Positions 8,363-18,383 of a stretch of DNA of 64,000 nt are shown here, one piece after another; position 1 is the stretch's first letter, and the number at the start of each line of letters is the position of its first letter. The stretch covers positions 1,008,501 through 1,072,500 of the forward strand of contig CP075895.1 in NCBI GenBank assembly GCA_018604165.1, given 5' to 3'. Under the pieces are notes generated by a model, which saw only the letters and a program-made list of their open reading frames with translations, did no database searches and was not told where the DNA came from. Source of the DNA: Chitinophagaceae bacterium LGM1 (GTDB lineage Bacteria; Bacteroidota; Bacteroidia; Chitinophagales; Chitinophagaceae). Position numbers and translations under genes: made by a program.

Positions 8363-9874
8363 TTATAAAAATCTTTCTATCTGTTTCCATACTTCGCCAA
8401 TATTATCTGCAATGTCGCCTGCTACCATGCCTTGTTGCCCGTATTTTTCAGCAGCAGCATCGCCTGCTTTGGCATGGATGTACACCCCCAATATAGAGGC
8501 AGTATAGGCGTCGTATCCCTGTGCAAATAACCCTGTAATAATGCCTGTAAGTACATCGCCGCTACCTGCAGTAGCCATGCCTGCATTGCCATCTGTACAA
8601 TACCAGCATTCACCCTCGGGGGTAGTAACAGCGGTATGGTGCCCTTTCAGGATGATGTATATGTTGTAGCGCATAGCCTGTGTACGGGCATGCTCCAGTT
8701 GTTGCATACTGTTGTGGGTTTTACCAAACAGCCTTTCGTACTCCTTTGAATGTGGCGTCAGTATACTGCCTGTAGGTATTTTATGTAGCAGTTCGGGTTG
8801 TTTTACCAGTATATTCAGGGCATCAGCATCCAGCACTAAAGGGTTTTTATACGTTTCAATAAAATCTGCAAACGCTTTAATGGTATAGTCGTGCATACCA
8901 ATGCCCGGGCCAAGGGCCAAGGACTGCACATCAGCAGGGCAGTTGATTTTAGAAATATGATTCTCGCCGCTTACTGTACACATTGCCTCGGGTACGGCAG
9001 TCTGTACAATGCTGTAGCCAATTTGTGGTGTCAGCACTTTTACCTTGCCAGCTCCGCTACGCAAAGCAGCTTTGGCAGTTAATACAGCGGCTCCCATCAT
9101 GCCATAGCTACCAGCAGCTATGAGTGCTGTGCCATAATCTCCTTTATGTGAAAATGGAGAACGCTTTTTGTAGAGGGATTTTATTTTTTCTTCGTCTATG
9201 GTTTGGTAGTTGCTGTGTGTAGATGCTATGAAAGTGGGGTGTAGCCCTATATCCAACAGTGATATACTACCTGCATGAATGCCCGTTTCGGGATGCAGAA
9301 AAGTACGCTTGTATAACTGAAAGCTGAGTGTATAATCAACTTTCAGTATGTCTGTATCATTGACAGGAATATTATCGGCAGGCATACCACTTGGTATGTC
9401 TATGGCTATTTTGGTATTGGGTAGTTGGTTGATGTGGTCTATGAATTGAGCTAACCACCCTTCAACAGCTCGGTTGAGCCCCGTGCCCACTATGGCATCT
9501 ACGATGATGATATTGGGTGGTATATCGGTAATGAAAGCATCGGGCAGCAGTACGTCTACCAGATGGCTATCTATGCCCTGTAGCCTTTGCAGATTGGTTG
9601 CGCAATCTTCAGATAATGCATCTGTAAACTGCAGCAGAAATACTTTGACGTTGAAACCTGAGCGGTGCAGCATACGGGCGATGGCTAATCCATCGCCGCC
9701 ATTGTTGCCACTGCCACACAATACTATATACACACTGTCTTTGGGCATGTTGCCTATCATCCATTCTGTACAAGCAGCAGCAGCACGCTCCATCAGGTCT
9801 ATACTACTGATGCCGGATGCATGTATGGTATAAGCGTCGCAAGCTTTTATTTGTGAAGCACTGAAAATCTTCAT
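8363..9874 (-). CDS. nnr: Bifunctional NAD(P)H-hydrate epimerase/dehydratase
   Basis: This enzyme repairs NAD(P)HX, the damaged hydrated form of NAD(P)H. The N-terminal YjeF domain (about 1-215) epimerises the S and R forms and carries GSGNNGGDGLAIARML (about residues 54-69). The C-terminal ADP-dependent dehydratase domain (about 230-500) carries the ribokinase-like signature GNAGMATAGSGDVLTG. At 503 residues it has the normal length for the fused form. The gene is divergent from the TonB receptor gene and is followed by a small lipoprotein gene on the same strand. Confidence 0.95.
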   Translation of the reverse strand: MKIFSASQIKACDAYTIHASGISSIDLMERAAAACTEWMIGNMPKDSVYIVLCGSGNNGGDGLAIARMLHRSGFNVKVFLLQFTDALSEDCATNLQRLQGIDSHLVDVLLPDAFITDIPPNIIIVDAIVGTGLNRAVEGWLAQFIDHINQLPNTKIAIDIPSGMPADNIPVNDTDILKVDYTLSFQLYKRTFLHPETGIHAGSISLLDIGLHPTFIASTHSNYQTIDEEKIKSLYKKRSPFSHKGDYGTALIAAGSYGMMGAAVLTAKAALRSGAGKVKVLTPQIGYSIVQTAVPEAMCTVSGENHISKINCPADVQSLALGPGIGMHDYTIKAFADFIETYKNPLVLDADALNILVKQPELLHKIPTGSILTPHSKEYERLFGKTHNSMQQLEHARTQAMRYNIYIILKGHHTAVTTPEGECWYCTDGNAGMATAGSGDVLTGIITGLFAQGYDAYTASILGVYIHAKAGDAAAEKYGQQGMVAGDIADNIGEVWKQIERFL

Positions 9875-9954
9875 ACAAACAATATTACATAAATAGGCAA
9901 CAGTATGGTATTATATTATGCAAATATGCTAAGTAAGGATGAAGGCAATTATGC

Positions 9955-9986
9955 TTTTGGTCACTGTTGTGTAATTCCTATCTTTG
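9955..9986 (+). promoter_or_regulatory. Bacteroidota-type promoter of the envelope operon
   Basis: TTTTG (9955-9959) and TATCTTTG (9979-9986) are separated by 19 bases, matching the -33 (TTTG) and -7 (TAnnTTTG) elements used by the Bacteroidota primary sigma factor. The predicted start lies about 50 bases before the ATG of the TonB receptor gene. Confidence 0.7.
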
Positions 9987-10044
9987 TTTCGCCCAACATA
10001 TTGGAGAATAGATTATTTTTCGGGGCAATTTTAATTTTATTTTA

Positions 10045-12450
10045 ATGAGAACAACCTGCCTGCAGAAGTTTGCTGCATTTTTTTTACTGATAGCCTGTGT
10101 CTTCATCCATGTTGAAGTAAATGCGCAACAAGCAACAACCGGTATCATCAAAGGTTTTGTGTACGATAAAGCATCCGGAGAACCCGTCATCTTTACCAAC
10201 GTAATACTGGAAGGTACCAAAATAGGTGTACAGACAGATGTGAATGGCTATTTTACCATGACACAAGTGAAACCGGGAACATATACACTCTATACCAGTC
10301 TGATAGGTTACGATACGGTACGTGCTACTGTTACCGTAAAAGCGGGTGATGTAGTAAGCAAAAAGCTGTTTTTAGGGCAGCGCAGTCAAGAGTTGGGTAG
10401 TGTAGAAGTATCTGCTAGAAAAACGGAGAAGCAAACACAAGTGAATGCAGGTTCTATCACCGTAACGCCCAGAGAAATGAAACTGATGCCCAGCGCAGGT
10501 GGCGAACCTGATATAGCACAATACCTGCAGGTAGTGCCGGGTGTAGTTTTCACGGGCGACCAAGGCGGACAGTTATATATACGTGGTGGTGCGCCATCGC
10601 AAACTGGTATTTTGCTAGATGGTATTACTATTTATAACCCTTTTCACTCAATAGGTTTATACTCAGTTTTTGAAACAGATGCCATTCGAAATGTAGAAAT
10701 ACAAACGGCGGGTTTCAATGCACAGTATGGTAATCGTACATCGGCCATACTCGATGTGCGTACCAAGGATGGTAATAAAAACAGGCTGGCAGGCAAGGTG
10801 TCGGCATCACCCATAATGGCAAGGGCTATGTTGGAAGGTCCGCTATTGAAAGCTAAAACTGAGGGTGGCTCGTCTGCTACTTTCCTGCTTTCTGCCAAGC
10901 ATAGTTACTTAGATAAAACATCCAAATCAATATACGGCAGCCTTGGCGAACCGTATAAATATGGTCTGCCTTATGCATTTACCGATTTGTATGGCAAGCT
11001 GACATACAATGGTGATAACGGTAGTAAGCTGAATGTATTCGGCTTCAGCTTTGACGACAGGGCACAGGTATTGAAACACAATACATCTACACCTAATGCA
11101 GACTTCAGGTGGAGAGCTTCGGGTGCAGGTACTAATTTTGTGGTAACACCCGGTACAAGTGCTGCGCTGATAAATGGTAAGTTCGCATATTCAAAATATG
11201 TGATAGACTATACAAACCTGAATGAAAACCCACAACGCCCGCGTAGCAGTGGTATAGACGGTTTTGAAGGAGCGATAGACTTTACGTACTTCCTGCCAAA
11301 CTACAGCCAACTGAAATATGGTATAGAAGTTAGCGGTTTCCATACAACACTCGACTATAAAGACTACTTGGGTAATATCATAACACTTGATAGGCGCAAT
11401 ACGCTTGCAGCATTGTATATTATGTTCAGAAAGAATTTTGGTGAAAAATTTATCATCGAACCGGGTTTCAGGGGGCAATATTATTCTGCTATCAGCAGGT
11501 TTTCACCAGAGCCACGCCTTGGTATGAAGTACAATATAACCAATGCGGTGAGGCTGAAAGCGGCTACTGGTATGTATTCTCAAAACATCATCAGTACCAA
11601 GAGCGACAGAGATATTGTTAACTTCTTTACAGGGTTCCTACTGAGCCCAGACCAGTCGATTATTAATACAGACCAGCAACGCATAGACAATAACCTGCAA
11701 ACGGCTTACCATATATTGGGTGGTATAGAAGTAGATGTACGCAATGTTGAATTCAACTTTGAGCCTTGGTACAAAAACTTTACACGCAATATAGAACTGA
11801 GCAGGATAAAGATAGAAACAAGTGATCCTGACTTTGTATCCGGTTCGGGTGTAGCCTACGGTATGGACTTGTCTGCCAGATATAACAAAAACAGGTGGTA
11901 CTTGTGGGGTGTTGTGTCTTATCAACAGGTAACATACGAGGCGCTGGTGCTAAAAGATAATAAAGTAACTGCACCACCACCTAACTATACTTATGTAAAA
12001 GAAGTACAGAAGCAAACATACGCACCGCCATTCGATAGGCGTATCAACATCAATCTGCTGGCATCTTATACTTTTGGTAAGAAGCGTGATTTGGAAGTGT
12101 CGGGTAGGTTCAACTATGGTTCACCATTCCCCTTCACCCAAACACAAGGCTATTATGAAAATCTGAGCCCCACTGCAAACAGTATTGGGACGAATGTTAA
12201 TCAGCAGAATGGCACAACAGGTTTATTTTATGCCAGCGATATCAATGGTGGTCGCTTATCGCACTACCACCGCCTTGACCTGTCAGTAAAAAAGCGTTTT
12301 TCGTTGAGCGAGTTCTCAATCGTAGAAACATCGCTGAGCCTGACGAATGTGTATGACAGGAACAACATATTTTATGTTGACAGGATAGACAATGTACGTG
12401 TGTACCAACTGCCTGTATTTCCCAGTCTGAATGTGACATGGAATTTTTAA
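10045..12450 (+). CDS. TonB-dependent outer-membrane receptor
   Basis: An 801-residue outer-membrane receptor. A signal peptide (about 1-27, cleaved after VNA) precedes a carboxypeptidase-like regulatory beta-sandwich domain (about 32-115, GIIKGFVYDKASGEPVIFTN). Then come a plug domain (about 150-240, with LYIRGGAPSQTGILLDG) and a 22-strand-type barrel ending in a C-terminal Phe. Such proteins import large substrates using TonB energy. No SusD-like partner lies next to it, so it is not a classic polysaccharide utilisation locus. It is the first gene of a tight operon with the TPR protein (13 bases on) and the small barrel. The substrate cannot be told. Confidence 0.9.
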   Translation: MRTTCLQKFAAFFLLIACVFIHVEVNAQQATTGIIKGFVYDKASGEPVIFTNVILEGTKIGVQTDVNGYFTMTQVKPGTYTLYTSLIGYDTVRATVTVKAGDVVSKKLFLGQRSQELGSVEVSARKTEKQTQVNAGSITVTPREMKLMPSAGGEPDIAQYLQVVPGVVFTGDQGGQLYIRGGAPSQTGILLDGITIYNPFHSIGLYSVFETDAIRNVEIQTAGFNAQYGNRTSAILDVRTKDGNKNRLAGKVSASPIMARAMLEGPLLKAKTEGGSSATFLLSAKHSYLDKTSKSIYGSLGEPYKYGLPYAFTDLYGKLTYNGDNGSKLNVFGFSFDDRAQVLKHNTSTPNADFRWRASGAGTNFVVTPGTSAALINGKFAYSKYVIDYTNLNENPQRPRSSGIDGFEGAIDFTYFLPNYSQLKYGIEVSGFHTTLDYKDYLGNIITLDRRNTLAALYIMFRKNFGEKFIIEPGFRGQYYSAISRFSPEPRLGMKYNITNAVRLKAATGMYSQNIISTKSDRDIVNFFTGFLLSPDQSIINTDQQRIDNNLQTAYHILGGIEVDVRNVEFNFEPWYKNFTRNIELSRIKIETSDPDFVSGSGVAYGMDLSARYNKNRWYLWGVVSYQQVTYEALVLKDNKVTAPPPNYTYVKEVQKQTYAPPFDRRININLLASYTFGKKRDLEVSGRFNYGSPFPFTQTQGYYENLSPTANSIGTNVNQQNGTTGLFYASDINGGRLSHYHRLDLSVKKRFSLSEFSIVETSLSLTNVYDRNNIFYVDRIDNVRVYQLPVFPSLNVTWNF

Positions 12451-12463
12451 TGCAATCAACTGA

Positions 12464-15400
12464 ATGACAAAAAGAAAGGAACAGTTTTATAAACGAAGCC
12501 TGATGTGTTTAGCAGTATCGCTGTTGAGCCATCAGGCTTCGGCTCAAATACACATACAGCATACAACACCCGACAAGTGGCTGGCACAAGCTGCTCAGCA
12601 ATACGAAAGCGGTATGTATGCCAATGCATCGCAATCGGCAAAGCAATATTTAGATGCTGTTGGTAAGCAACTGCAAACAACGGACAAAGATGCTACAGAC
12701 AGGGCTGGCTATTATCTTGCCACCGCTGCATTGAAGACAGGCGCACAAGGGTGTGATGAAGCGGCGATAGCCTATATCGCGACTACATCGAACCCTGCTT
12801 ACAAACAACGCACTGCATTTGGGGTAGCACAATACTACTTTAAGCAGCAGCAACTGGCAAGTGCTATTTATTACTACGAGTTGGCAGGCATTAGCAACCT
12901 AAGTAATCAGGAGATAGCAGATGCGAAATTTGAATTGGCATATTGCTACTTCAACGTAAAGCAGTTTGACAGGGCGAGAGAATTGTTTCAGTCCATAAAA
13001 GAACTGGCAGATGGTAAGTATTATCTGGCAGGTAATTATTACTATGGTTTGCTTGCATACAACCAGAGTAATTATGAAGATGCATTGAAGTCGTTTGAAC
13101 GTATAGCCAATGACAAGGACTATAAAATAATAGTGCCTTATTATGTAGCAGAGATACACTACTTCACAGGCAATAAAGCAAAAGCATTGCAGGAAGCGAA
13201 ACGCCTGATAGAACTACCCGAAAAACTGTTTTACGATAACGAGCTGCACCTGCTGGCAGCACAGGTGTTGTTTGAGCAAAAGAAATACAAAGAGGCATTG
13301 CCTTACTTTGAACATTACTACGCCAATACCGAAAGGATACGCAAAGAAGACTTGTACGAGATGGCGTATTGCTACTACCACGAAAGACAATGGCAACTGG
13401 CGGTAGATAAATTCAGCCAATTGAGCGATACCCGCGACTCGTTGGCACAAACATCCATGTACCTACTGGGCGATTGTCATCTTAAAATGGACGATACCAA
13501 AAGCGCACGCAATGCATTTGGTCTATGTGCCGATATGCCTTTTAACCCCGCACAAAGAGAAGCAGCATTGTTACTAGCAGCAAAGCTATCGTACACGATG
13601 GGCTATAACGATGAAGCCCTGACACGTATTAATGACTTGCTCACATCATACCCTGCATCTGTATATAAGGATGAAGCAAAGACCATGCTGTCTGACCTGT
13701 TGATTAAAACCAACAATTATACAGAAGCATACGCCGCATTGGGCGATGTACAGGTGAAAGATGCCGCATATTGGGTAGTACAGCAAAAAGTAGCGTATGG
13801 CTATGCGATGGCACAGATGCAAGCTGGTAACCTTGCCATGGCAGATAGCCTGCTGAGTATATCGCTGCAACGTACACCCGATGAGAAGTATGAACAGGCT
13901 GCTAACTTTTGGAAAGGCGAACTGGCATATAAAACAAGAAAGTTTGCCGATGTAATAAACTACACCGAGCAATTTGTAACCAAAGCACTTGCCGGCAACA
14001 AGGCAGAGGCAATAGCACCCAATGCCACACTGCACAATGCCTATACCAATATGGGCTATGCGGCTATGGAGCAGAAAGATTTTGAAGCAGCGCAATGGTA
14101 CTTTGCACAGGCGCAAATGAAAGCGGGCAACCATACTGCAATGGATGCTACACTGCGCGAGGCAGATGCTGTGTTTATGCAAAAGGGCTATGACAAAGCC
14201 ATTGCCCTGTACGAAAAAGTAATAGCTGCAAACGGCGAAGATGCAGACTATGCACGCTACCAGAAAGGTATAGTGCTGGGTGTTATAGGTAAGCGTGCAG
14301 AGAAAGCTGCCATCATGCAGGGATTGATGAACGTGAAACCTGCATCGAAGTACGCGTATGACGCGCGTTACGAACTGGCATTGGTGCAGATAGAAGAAGA
14401 TAAATATCAGCAAGCGATAGCTACACTCACACCACTCACTACTGCTTATGACAACGTGCGCTTTGCATCGAAAGCTTGGATGAAGATTGGTTTTTGCCAC
14501 CAGCAACTGAAAGCAGATGAAAAAGCCATAGATGCCTATAAGCGTGTAGTAACCGATTACCCTGCTGCAGAGGAAAGAACGGCTGCATTGGACGCATTGC
14601 GTAGCTTGTATATAGACAACAACCAGCCACAGGCTTTTGCACAACTGCTGAAAGACAACAACATACGCTTGACGGATGACAATACAATGGACTCTACCTA
14701 CTACAGTGCTGCTGAAGGGCAATATGCATCTGGTAATTGGACGAAAGCAAAACAGTCTTTAGGTGCGTACATCAAGCAATACCCTGATGGTGTGTTTGCT
14801 ACGAAGGCGAACTATTACAAAGCAGAATCTCACTACCAGCTAAACGAAATGAAAGAGGCATTGGCATGTTATGACGTGGTGCTGCAAAAAGGCTGGAGCG
14901 ATTTTGCAGAGCGTAGCGCGCTGAAAGCGGCAAGTATCGCTGCGTTTGCCAACAATCATGAAAATGCCTTCAGGTATTATGGTATGCTACGCAACTACGC
15001 GATGGGCAAAGACAACCTACAAGAAGCCTATATGGGTATGATGCGCACGGGCTATCATCAAAAAAAATACAATGAAGCGGCGGCGTATGCAGATACACTT
15101 CTGCAAATGCCCGCGCTGAACGATGCGTTGATAACGGAAGGCTCGTACATCAAAGCCAAATCGCTATACGAAGCGGGCAGGCAGGAAGAAGCATATGCAC
15201 TGTTTGCGAAAATGACAGGTAATAAAAAATCGGTGATAGCAGCAGAGGCAAATTATTATACTGCAGAAGCTGCGTTGAAAAACAATAAGCTGAAGGAAGC
15301 GGAAGAACTTGCCAACAAAGCGGTGAAGTTGGCGGGCGGTAATGATGCCATCACGCTGAAGTCTTACTTAGTGATTGCCGATGTGCTGATAAAACAAGGA

Positions 15401-15541
15401 GATTTTTTCAATGCTAAAGCATTGTTGCAAAGCATGGTGAAGAATGCCAAAGTACCCGAACTGAAAGATGTGGCTGCAAAGAAACTGGAAGAAGTAAAAG
15501 CAAACGAAAAGAAACAAGGTAAACTGAAGCAAGACCAATAA
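12464..15541 (+). CDS. Large secreted TPR-repeat protein
   Basis: A 1025-residue protein with a signal peptide (MTKRKEQFYKRSLMCLAVSL, then ...HQASAQ) and tetratricopeptide-type helical repeats along almost its whole length. Typical units are YYFKQQQLASAIYYYELAG, FELAYCYFNVKQFDRAREL and AWMKIGFCHQQLKADEKAID. It should form a long superhelical scaffold in the periplasm or at the inner face of the outer membrane. It lies between a TonB receptor (13 bases before) and a beta-barrel protein (10 bases after), and they are surely cotranscribed. From memory, a large TPR protein next to such a barrel is a recurring Bacteroidota arrangement. Its partner and function are unknown. Confidence 0.85.
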   Translation: MTKRKEQFYKRSLMCLAVSLLSHQASAQIHIQHTTPDKWLAQAAQQYESGMYANASQSAKQYLDAVGKQLQTTDKDATDRAGYYLATAALKTGAQGCDEAAIAYIATTSNPAYKQRTAFGVAQYYFKQQQLASAIYYYELAGISNLSNQEIADAKFELAYCYFNVKQFDRARELFQSIKELADGKYYLAGNYYYGLLAYNQSNYEDALKSFERIANDKDYKIIVPYYVAEIHYFTGNKAKALQEAKRLIELPEKLFYDNELHLLAAQVLFEQKKYKEALPYFEHYYANTERIRKEDLYEMAYCYYHERQWQLAVDKFSQLSDTRDSLAQTSMYLLGDCHLKMDDTKSARNAFGLCADMPFNPAQREAALLLAAKLSYTMGYNDEALTRINDLLTSYPASVYKDEAKTMLSDLLIKTNNYTEAYAALGDVQVKDAAYWVVQQKVAYGYAMAQMQAGNLAMADSLLSISLQRTPDEKYEQAANFWKGELAYKTRKFADVINYTEQFVTKALAGNKAEAIAPNATLHNAYTNMGYAAMEQKDFEAAQWYFAQAQMKAGNHTAMDATLREADAVFMQKGYDKAIALYEKVIAANGEDADYARYQKGIVLGVIGKRAEKAAIMQGLMNVKPASKYAYDARYELALVQIEEDKYQQAIATLTPLTTAYDNVRFASKAWMKIGFCHQQLKADEKAIDAYKRVVTDYPAAEERTAALDALRSLYIDNNQPQAFAQLLKDNNIRLTDDNTMDSTYYSAAEGQYASGNWTKAKQSLGAYIKQYPDGVFATKANYYKAESHYQLNEMKEALACYDVVLQKGWSDFAERSALKAASIAAFANNHENAFRYYGMLRNYAMGKDNLQEAYMGMMRTGYHQKKYNEAAAYADTLLQMPALNDALITEGSYIKAKSLYEAGRQEEAYALFAKMTGNKKSVIAAEANYYTAEAALKNNKLKEAEELANKAVKLAGGNDAITLKSYLVIADVLIKQGDFFNAKALLQSMVKNAKVPELKDVAAKKLEEVKANEKKQGKLKQDQ

Positions 15542-15551
15542 CGGCACAAAC

Positions 15552-17294
15552 ATGAAATTGAGAATAACATACATATTGCTACTGTTGTTGTCGCTGACGT
15601 TTACTGCCGATGCGCAACGCAAAAAGAATACTGCTAAAAAGCCAACCAAAACAGCTGCAAAAAAGAAAGAGGTGAAGAAGCCTGCTGCAAAGAAAGTAGT
15701 AAAACCCAAAACACAGGTAAAAGACAGTGCAGACCTGAAAGCAGCAACCATAGAAATCATTCAGTCTTACAGACCAGAGGTAAAGCAGGCAGTGAAGCCA
15801 GAAACCGCGCCCGATTTGCCACCTGTTGATACGGCTATACTACCCATGAGCTATGAAGTGCCTGCACAAAACCTGAATTATACATATAGCGCGTTGCCAC
15901 TACGTCCGTTGGCATTGGGCAAGGATAGTGCGAAGAAACAATTTGCCAACTATGTGAGGCTGGCAGGCGGTAATCTTTCTACCTTGTTGCTGGATGCAGG
16001 TATTGGTGGATTGAAAGGACGGAATTATTACACGATGTTCAACATACGCCACCTATCGCAAGCAGGCAATTTGTTGTATCAAAAATCATCGCTCACAGGT
16101 TTTGATGCGGATGGGTATTATAAAACCAATAGTATGCTATGGCATGGTGGTGTGGGTGTGTTGTATAACAGGTTCAACCTGTTTGGGTATGACAATAACC
16201 TGCACAACTACAAAGAATCTGAAGTAGGCTTTAGCAACACAGGGTTTAATGTAACGATTGATGCCCAAAATATTGACGATGAGAAATGGGGCTATCATCC
16301 GTCTGTCAACATACGTTCTTATACATTGAACCGTATGTCGGGTATTGATGGTAGTGAGTATAACGTAATAGCGAAATTACCATTTACCTATACCATAGAC
16401 ACATCATTAAAAATAGGACTGGCTGTAAACGGAGTATTGTCTAATTATACTATCAATACCAAACCAGCAACACAGCAAGCCAATAACTATGTACAAATAG
16501 CACCATCTATGCAATACAGAAAAGGAGCGTTTGATGGCAGGGTGGGGCTTTATCCTACAATGGGTATATTGAATACTACTTATTTACTACCCGATGTGCA
16601 ACTGAATGTAAGGCTAGCAAAAGCATCACAACTATTATTATCAGCGGGATGGAACGGGCAGTTGCAACAAAATACTTTTGAGCAGTTGGCTACTATTAAT
16701 CCCTTTATTTCTGTTTTCAAAGGATTGGCACAAACCCATAGCAACGAAATATATGGCGGTCTGCAAACAAATATTGGCAACCATATAACAGTAGGTGGAA
16801 AGGTATCTTACTGGCAATATGGAAATATGCCACTGTTCGTTAATGATACGGCTACGGACAATAAACAGTTTATGGTGTCTTACGACAAGGTGAATGCCGT
16901 GTCGCTGCAAGGCTCGCTTCGCTATACCATAGGGCAAACAGTATCTGTTGGTGGTAGTATTATATACACTACTTACGATGCCGACCTGAATAAACATGCC
17001 TGGCATCTGCCAGCGTTGCGGTTGAATGCTGATGTGTCTATCCGCCCGATGCAGGACTTGTTGATAACAGGCTACCTGACTGTACTGGATGGTATCTATG
17101 CGGTAGATAAGGGTAACCGTACGATAGAACTACCCGCTGCCTTTGATTTGGGTGCAGGTGCTGAATATAGTTTTATACCGAGGTTGAGTGCATTTGCACA
17201 GGTTAATAATATATTTAATAATCAATATGAGCGTTGGTACGGATACAGGGCTTATGGTATGAATATATTCGGTGGGTTGCGACTGAAATTTTAA
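15552..17294 (+). CDS. Outer-membrane beta-barrel protein with Lys/Ala-rich N-terminus
   Basis: A 580-residue protein. A signal peptide (MKLRITYILLLLLSLTFTADAQ, cut after about residue 21) is followed by a very basic Lys/Ala-rich stretch (about 22-57). The rest, from about residue 105, is amphipathic beta strands ending in LRLKF, a typical outer-membrane barrel C-terminus. The barrel resembles that of TonB-dependent receptors (VNNIFNNQYERWYGY near the end), but no plug or carboxypeptidase-like domain is visible. The basic segment may interact with peptidoglycan, DNA or the TPR protein encoded upstream; that is conjecture. It is the third gene of the operon. Confidence 0.75.
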   Translation: MKLRITYILLLLLSLTFTADAQRKKNTAKKPTKTAAKKKEVKKPAAKKVVKPKTQVKDSADLKAATIEIIQSYRPEVKQAVKPETAPDLPPVDTAILPMSYEVPAQNLNYTYSALPLRPLALGKDSAKKQFANYVRLAGGNLSTLLLDAGIGGLKGRNYYTMFNIRHLSQAGNLLYQKSSLTGFDADGYYKTNSMLWHGGVGVLYNRFNLFGYDNNLHNYKESEVGFSNTGFNVTIDAQNIDDEKWGYHPSVNIRSYTLNRMSGIDGSEYNVIAKLPFTYTIDTSLKIGLAVNGVLSNYTINTKPATQQANNYVQIAPSMQYRKGAFDGRVGLYPTMGILNTTYLLPDVQLNVRLAKASQLLLSAGWNGQLQQNTFEQLATINPFISVFKGLAQTHSNEIYGGLQTNIGNHITVGGKVSYWQYGNMPLFVNDTATDNKQFMVSYDKVNAVSLQGSLRYTIGQTVSVGGSIIYTTYDADLNKHAWHLPALRLNADVSIRPMQDLLITGYLTVLDGIYAVDKGNRTIELPAAFDLGAGAEYSFIPRLSAFAQVNNIFNNQYERWYGYRAYGMNIFGGLRLKF

Positions 17295-17336
17295 ACCTAT
17301 TTAGTTATTTTACAGCCGATTTAGGATAAGGCATTC

Positions 17337-18377
17337 ATGGATATTGCTAAATATATAGGACTCTACCTGCTCAAAAACCAAACCTGCTACGTGCATGGCT
17401 TGGGTAATATTGAGATAAGAAGAAAACCTGCATCGTATGACGGGCGCAACCTTGTGCCGGGTGTCAGTGAGGTAGTGGTAGTGCCTGTGAATACTGTGGA
17501 TGATTCCCTTTCCAACTTTATAGCCACTAACGAGCAGATAAGCATATCTAAAGCCAGCAACGCGCTGAAAGACTATGCAACCAATGCCATGGCAGATGTG
17601 CAGGCAGGCAGAGAAGTATTGATACCCGCTATCGGCAGCTTTTTTCAGGTGAATGATAAATTGCAGTTTGCTACTGCCCCACAACTGCTGCTGACACCAC
17701 CACCCATACCTACGGAAAAAAACCTGCCGCGCCGCAATACAGGTGCTGCTGCCATGCAAGCACCATCGCTTGGCTATCAGCAAGAGCAGCAACAGGCACC
17801 TGCTTATATGGCACCGCCGCCACCTGCCGCTACCATGCAGGCACCCGCACAGCCATATCCGCAAATGGAAGAGGAGAAAAAAGGCGGGCTTAACTGGGGT
17901 AGGATAATATTGTTTATATTAATACTGTTGGCACTGATAGGTGGGGTAGCTTATGTAGCAAAAAATATACTGAAGATAGGTGGTGGCGCACCTGCACCCG
18001 CACAGCAACAACAGCCTATGACAATACCTGCACCTGCCGATACCATTGGTGCAACCCAACGTGCTACTGATACTACACAACTGATAGACACGGCAGAAAC
18101 GATGGTGGTAGATGAAACCGTACCAGCACAACAGCCAGTGGTGAATAAAGGACCGATGCTGAACTTCAAAGTAATCATAAATACGTATGAAGAACGTGCA
18201 AGGGCAGAAAAACGGATCAGTCGCTTGCGTAGTTATGGGCATAGGGTAGAACTGGTTTCTGAAGATTCTAGCACCCATTATATATTGCTTCCACTATCTA
18301 TTCCAAGGGCAGATTCTGCTAGAGCAATGGATTCTATCAGGAGAACGTATAATCCTGAAGGGGTCTTCGTTTACTAA
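17337..18377 (+). CDS. HU-CCDC81/SPOR domain membrane protein
   Basis: A 346-residue protein. The N-terminal about 120 residues (starting MDIAKYIGLYLLKNQT) match the bacterial HU-CCDC81 domains, HU-like folds found fused to SPOR in Bacteroidota. A Pro/Gln-rich linker, one membrane helix (about 183-205, IILFILILLALIGGVAYV), a second linker and a C-terminal SPOR domain (about 273-346) follow. SPOR domains bind denuded peptidoglycan strands at division sites. The layout suggests a link between something cytoplasmic and septal wall. It follows the barrel gene by 42 bases and may end the operon. It is convergent with purD, with six bases between. Confidence 0.85.
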   Translation: MDIAKYIGLYLLKNQTCYVHGLGNIEIRRKPASYDGRNLVPGVSEVVVVPVNTVDDSLSNFIATNEQISISKASNALKDYATNAMADVQAGREVLIPAIGSFFQVNDKLQFATAPQLLLTPPPIPTEKNLPRRNTGAAAMQAPSLGYQQEQQQAPAYMAPPPPAATMQAPAQPYPQMEEEKKGGLNWGRIILFILILLALIGGVAYVAKNILKIGGGAPAPAQQQQPMTIPAPADTIGATQRATDTTQLIDTAETMVVDETVPAQQPVVNKGPMLNFKVIINTYEERARAEKRISRLRSYGHRVELVSEDSSTHYILLPLSIPRADSARAMDSIRRTYNPEGVFVY

Positions 18378-18383
18378 ACTACT

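Noticed and set aside
13646..14722. 358-codon open frame antisense to the TPR gene
   Set aside because: It lies wholly within the TPR gene, its product is rich in Cys, His and Val without any domain pattern, and the sense frame has clear repeats.
10045..17294. Polysaccharide utilisation locus
   Set aside because: There is no SusD-like gene, glycoside hydrolase or hybrid regulator near the TonB receptor.
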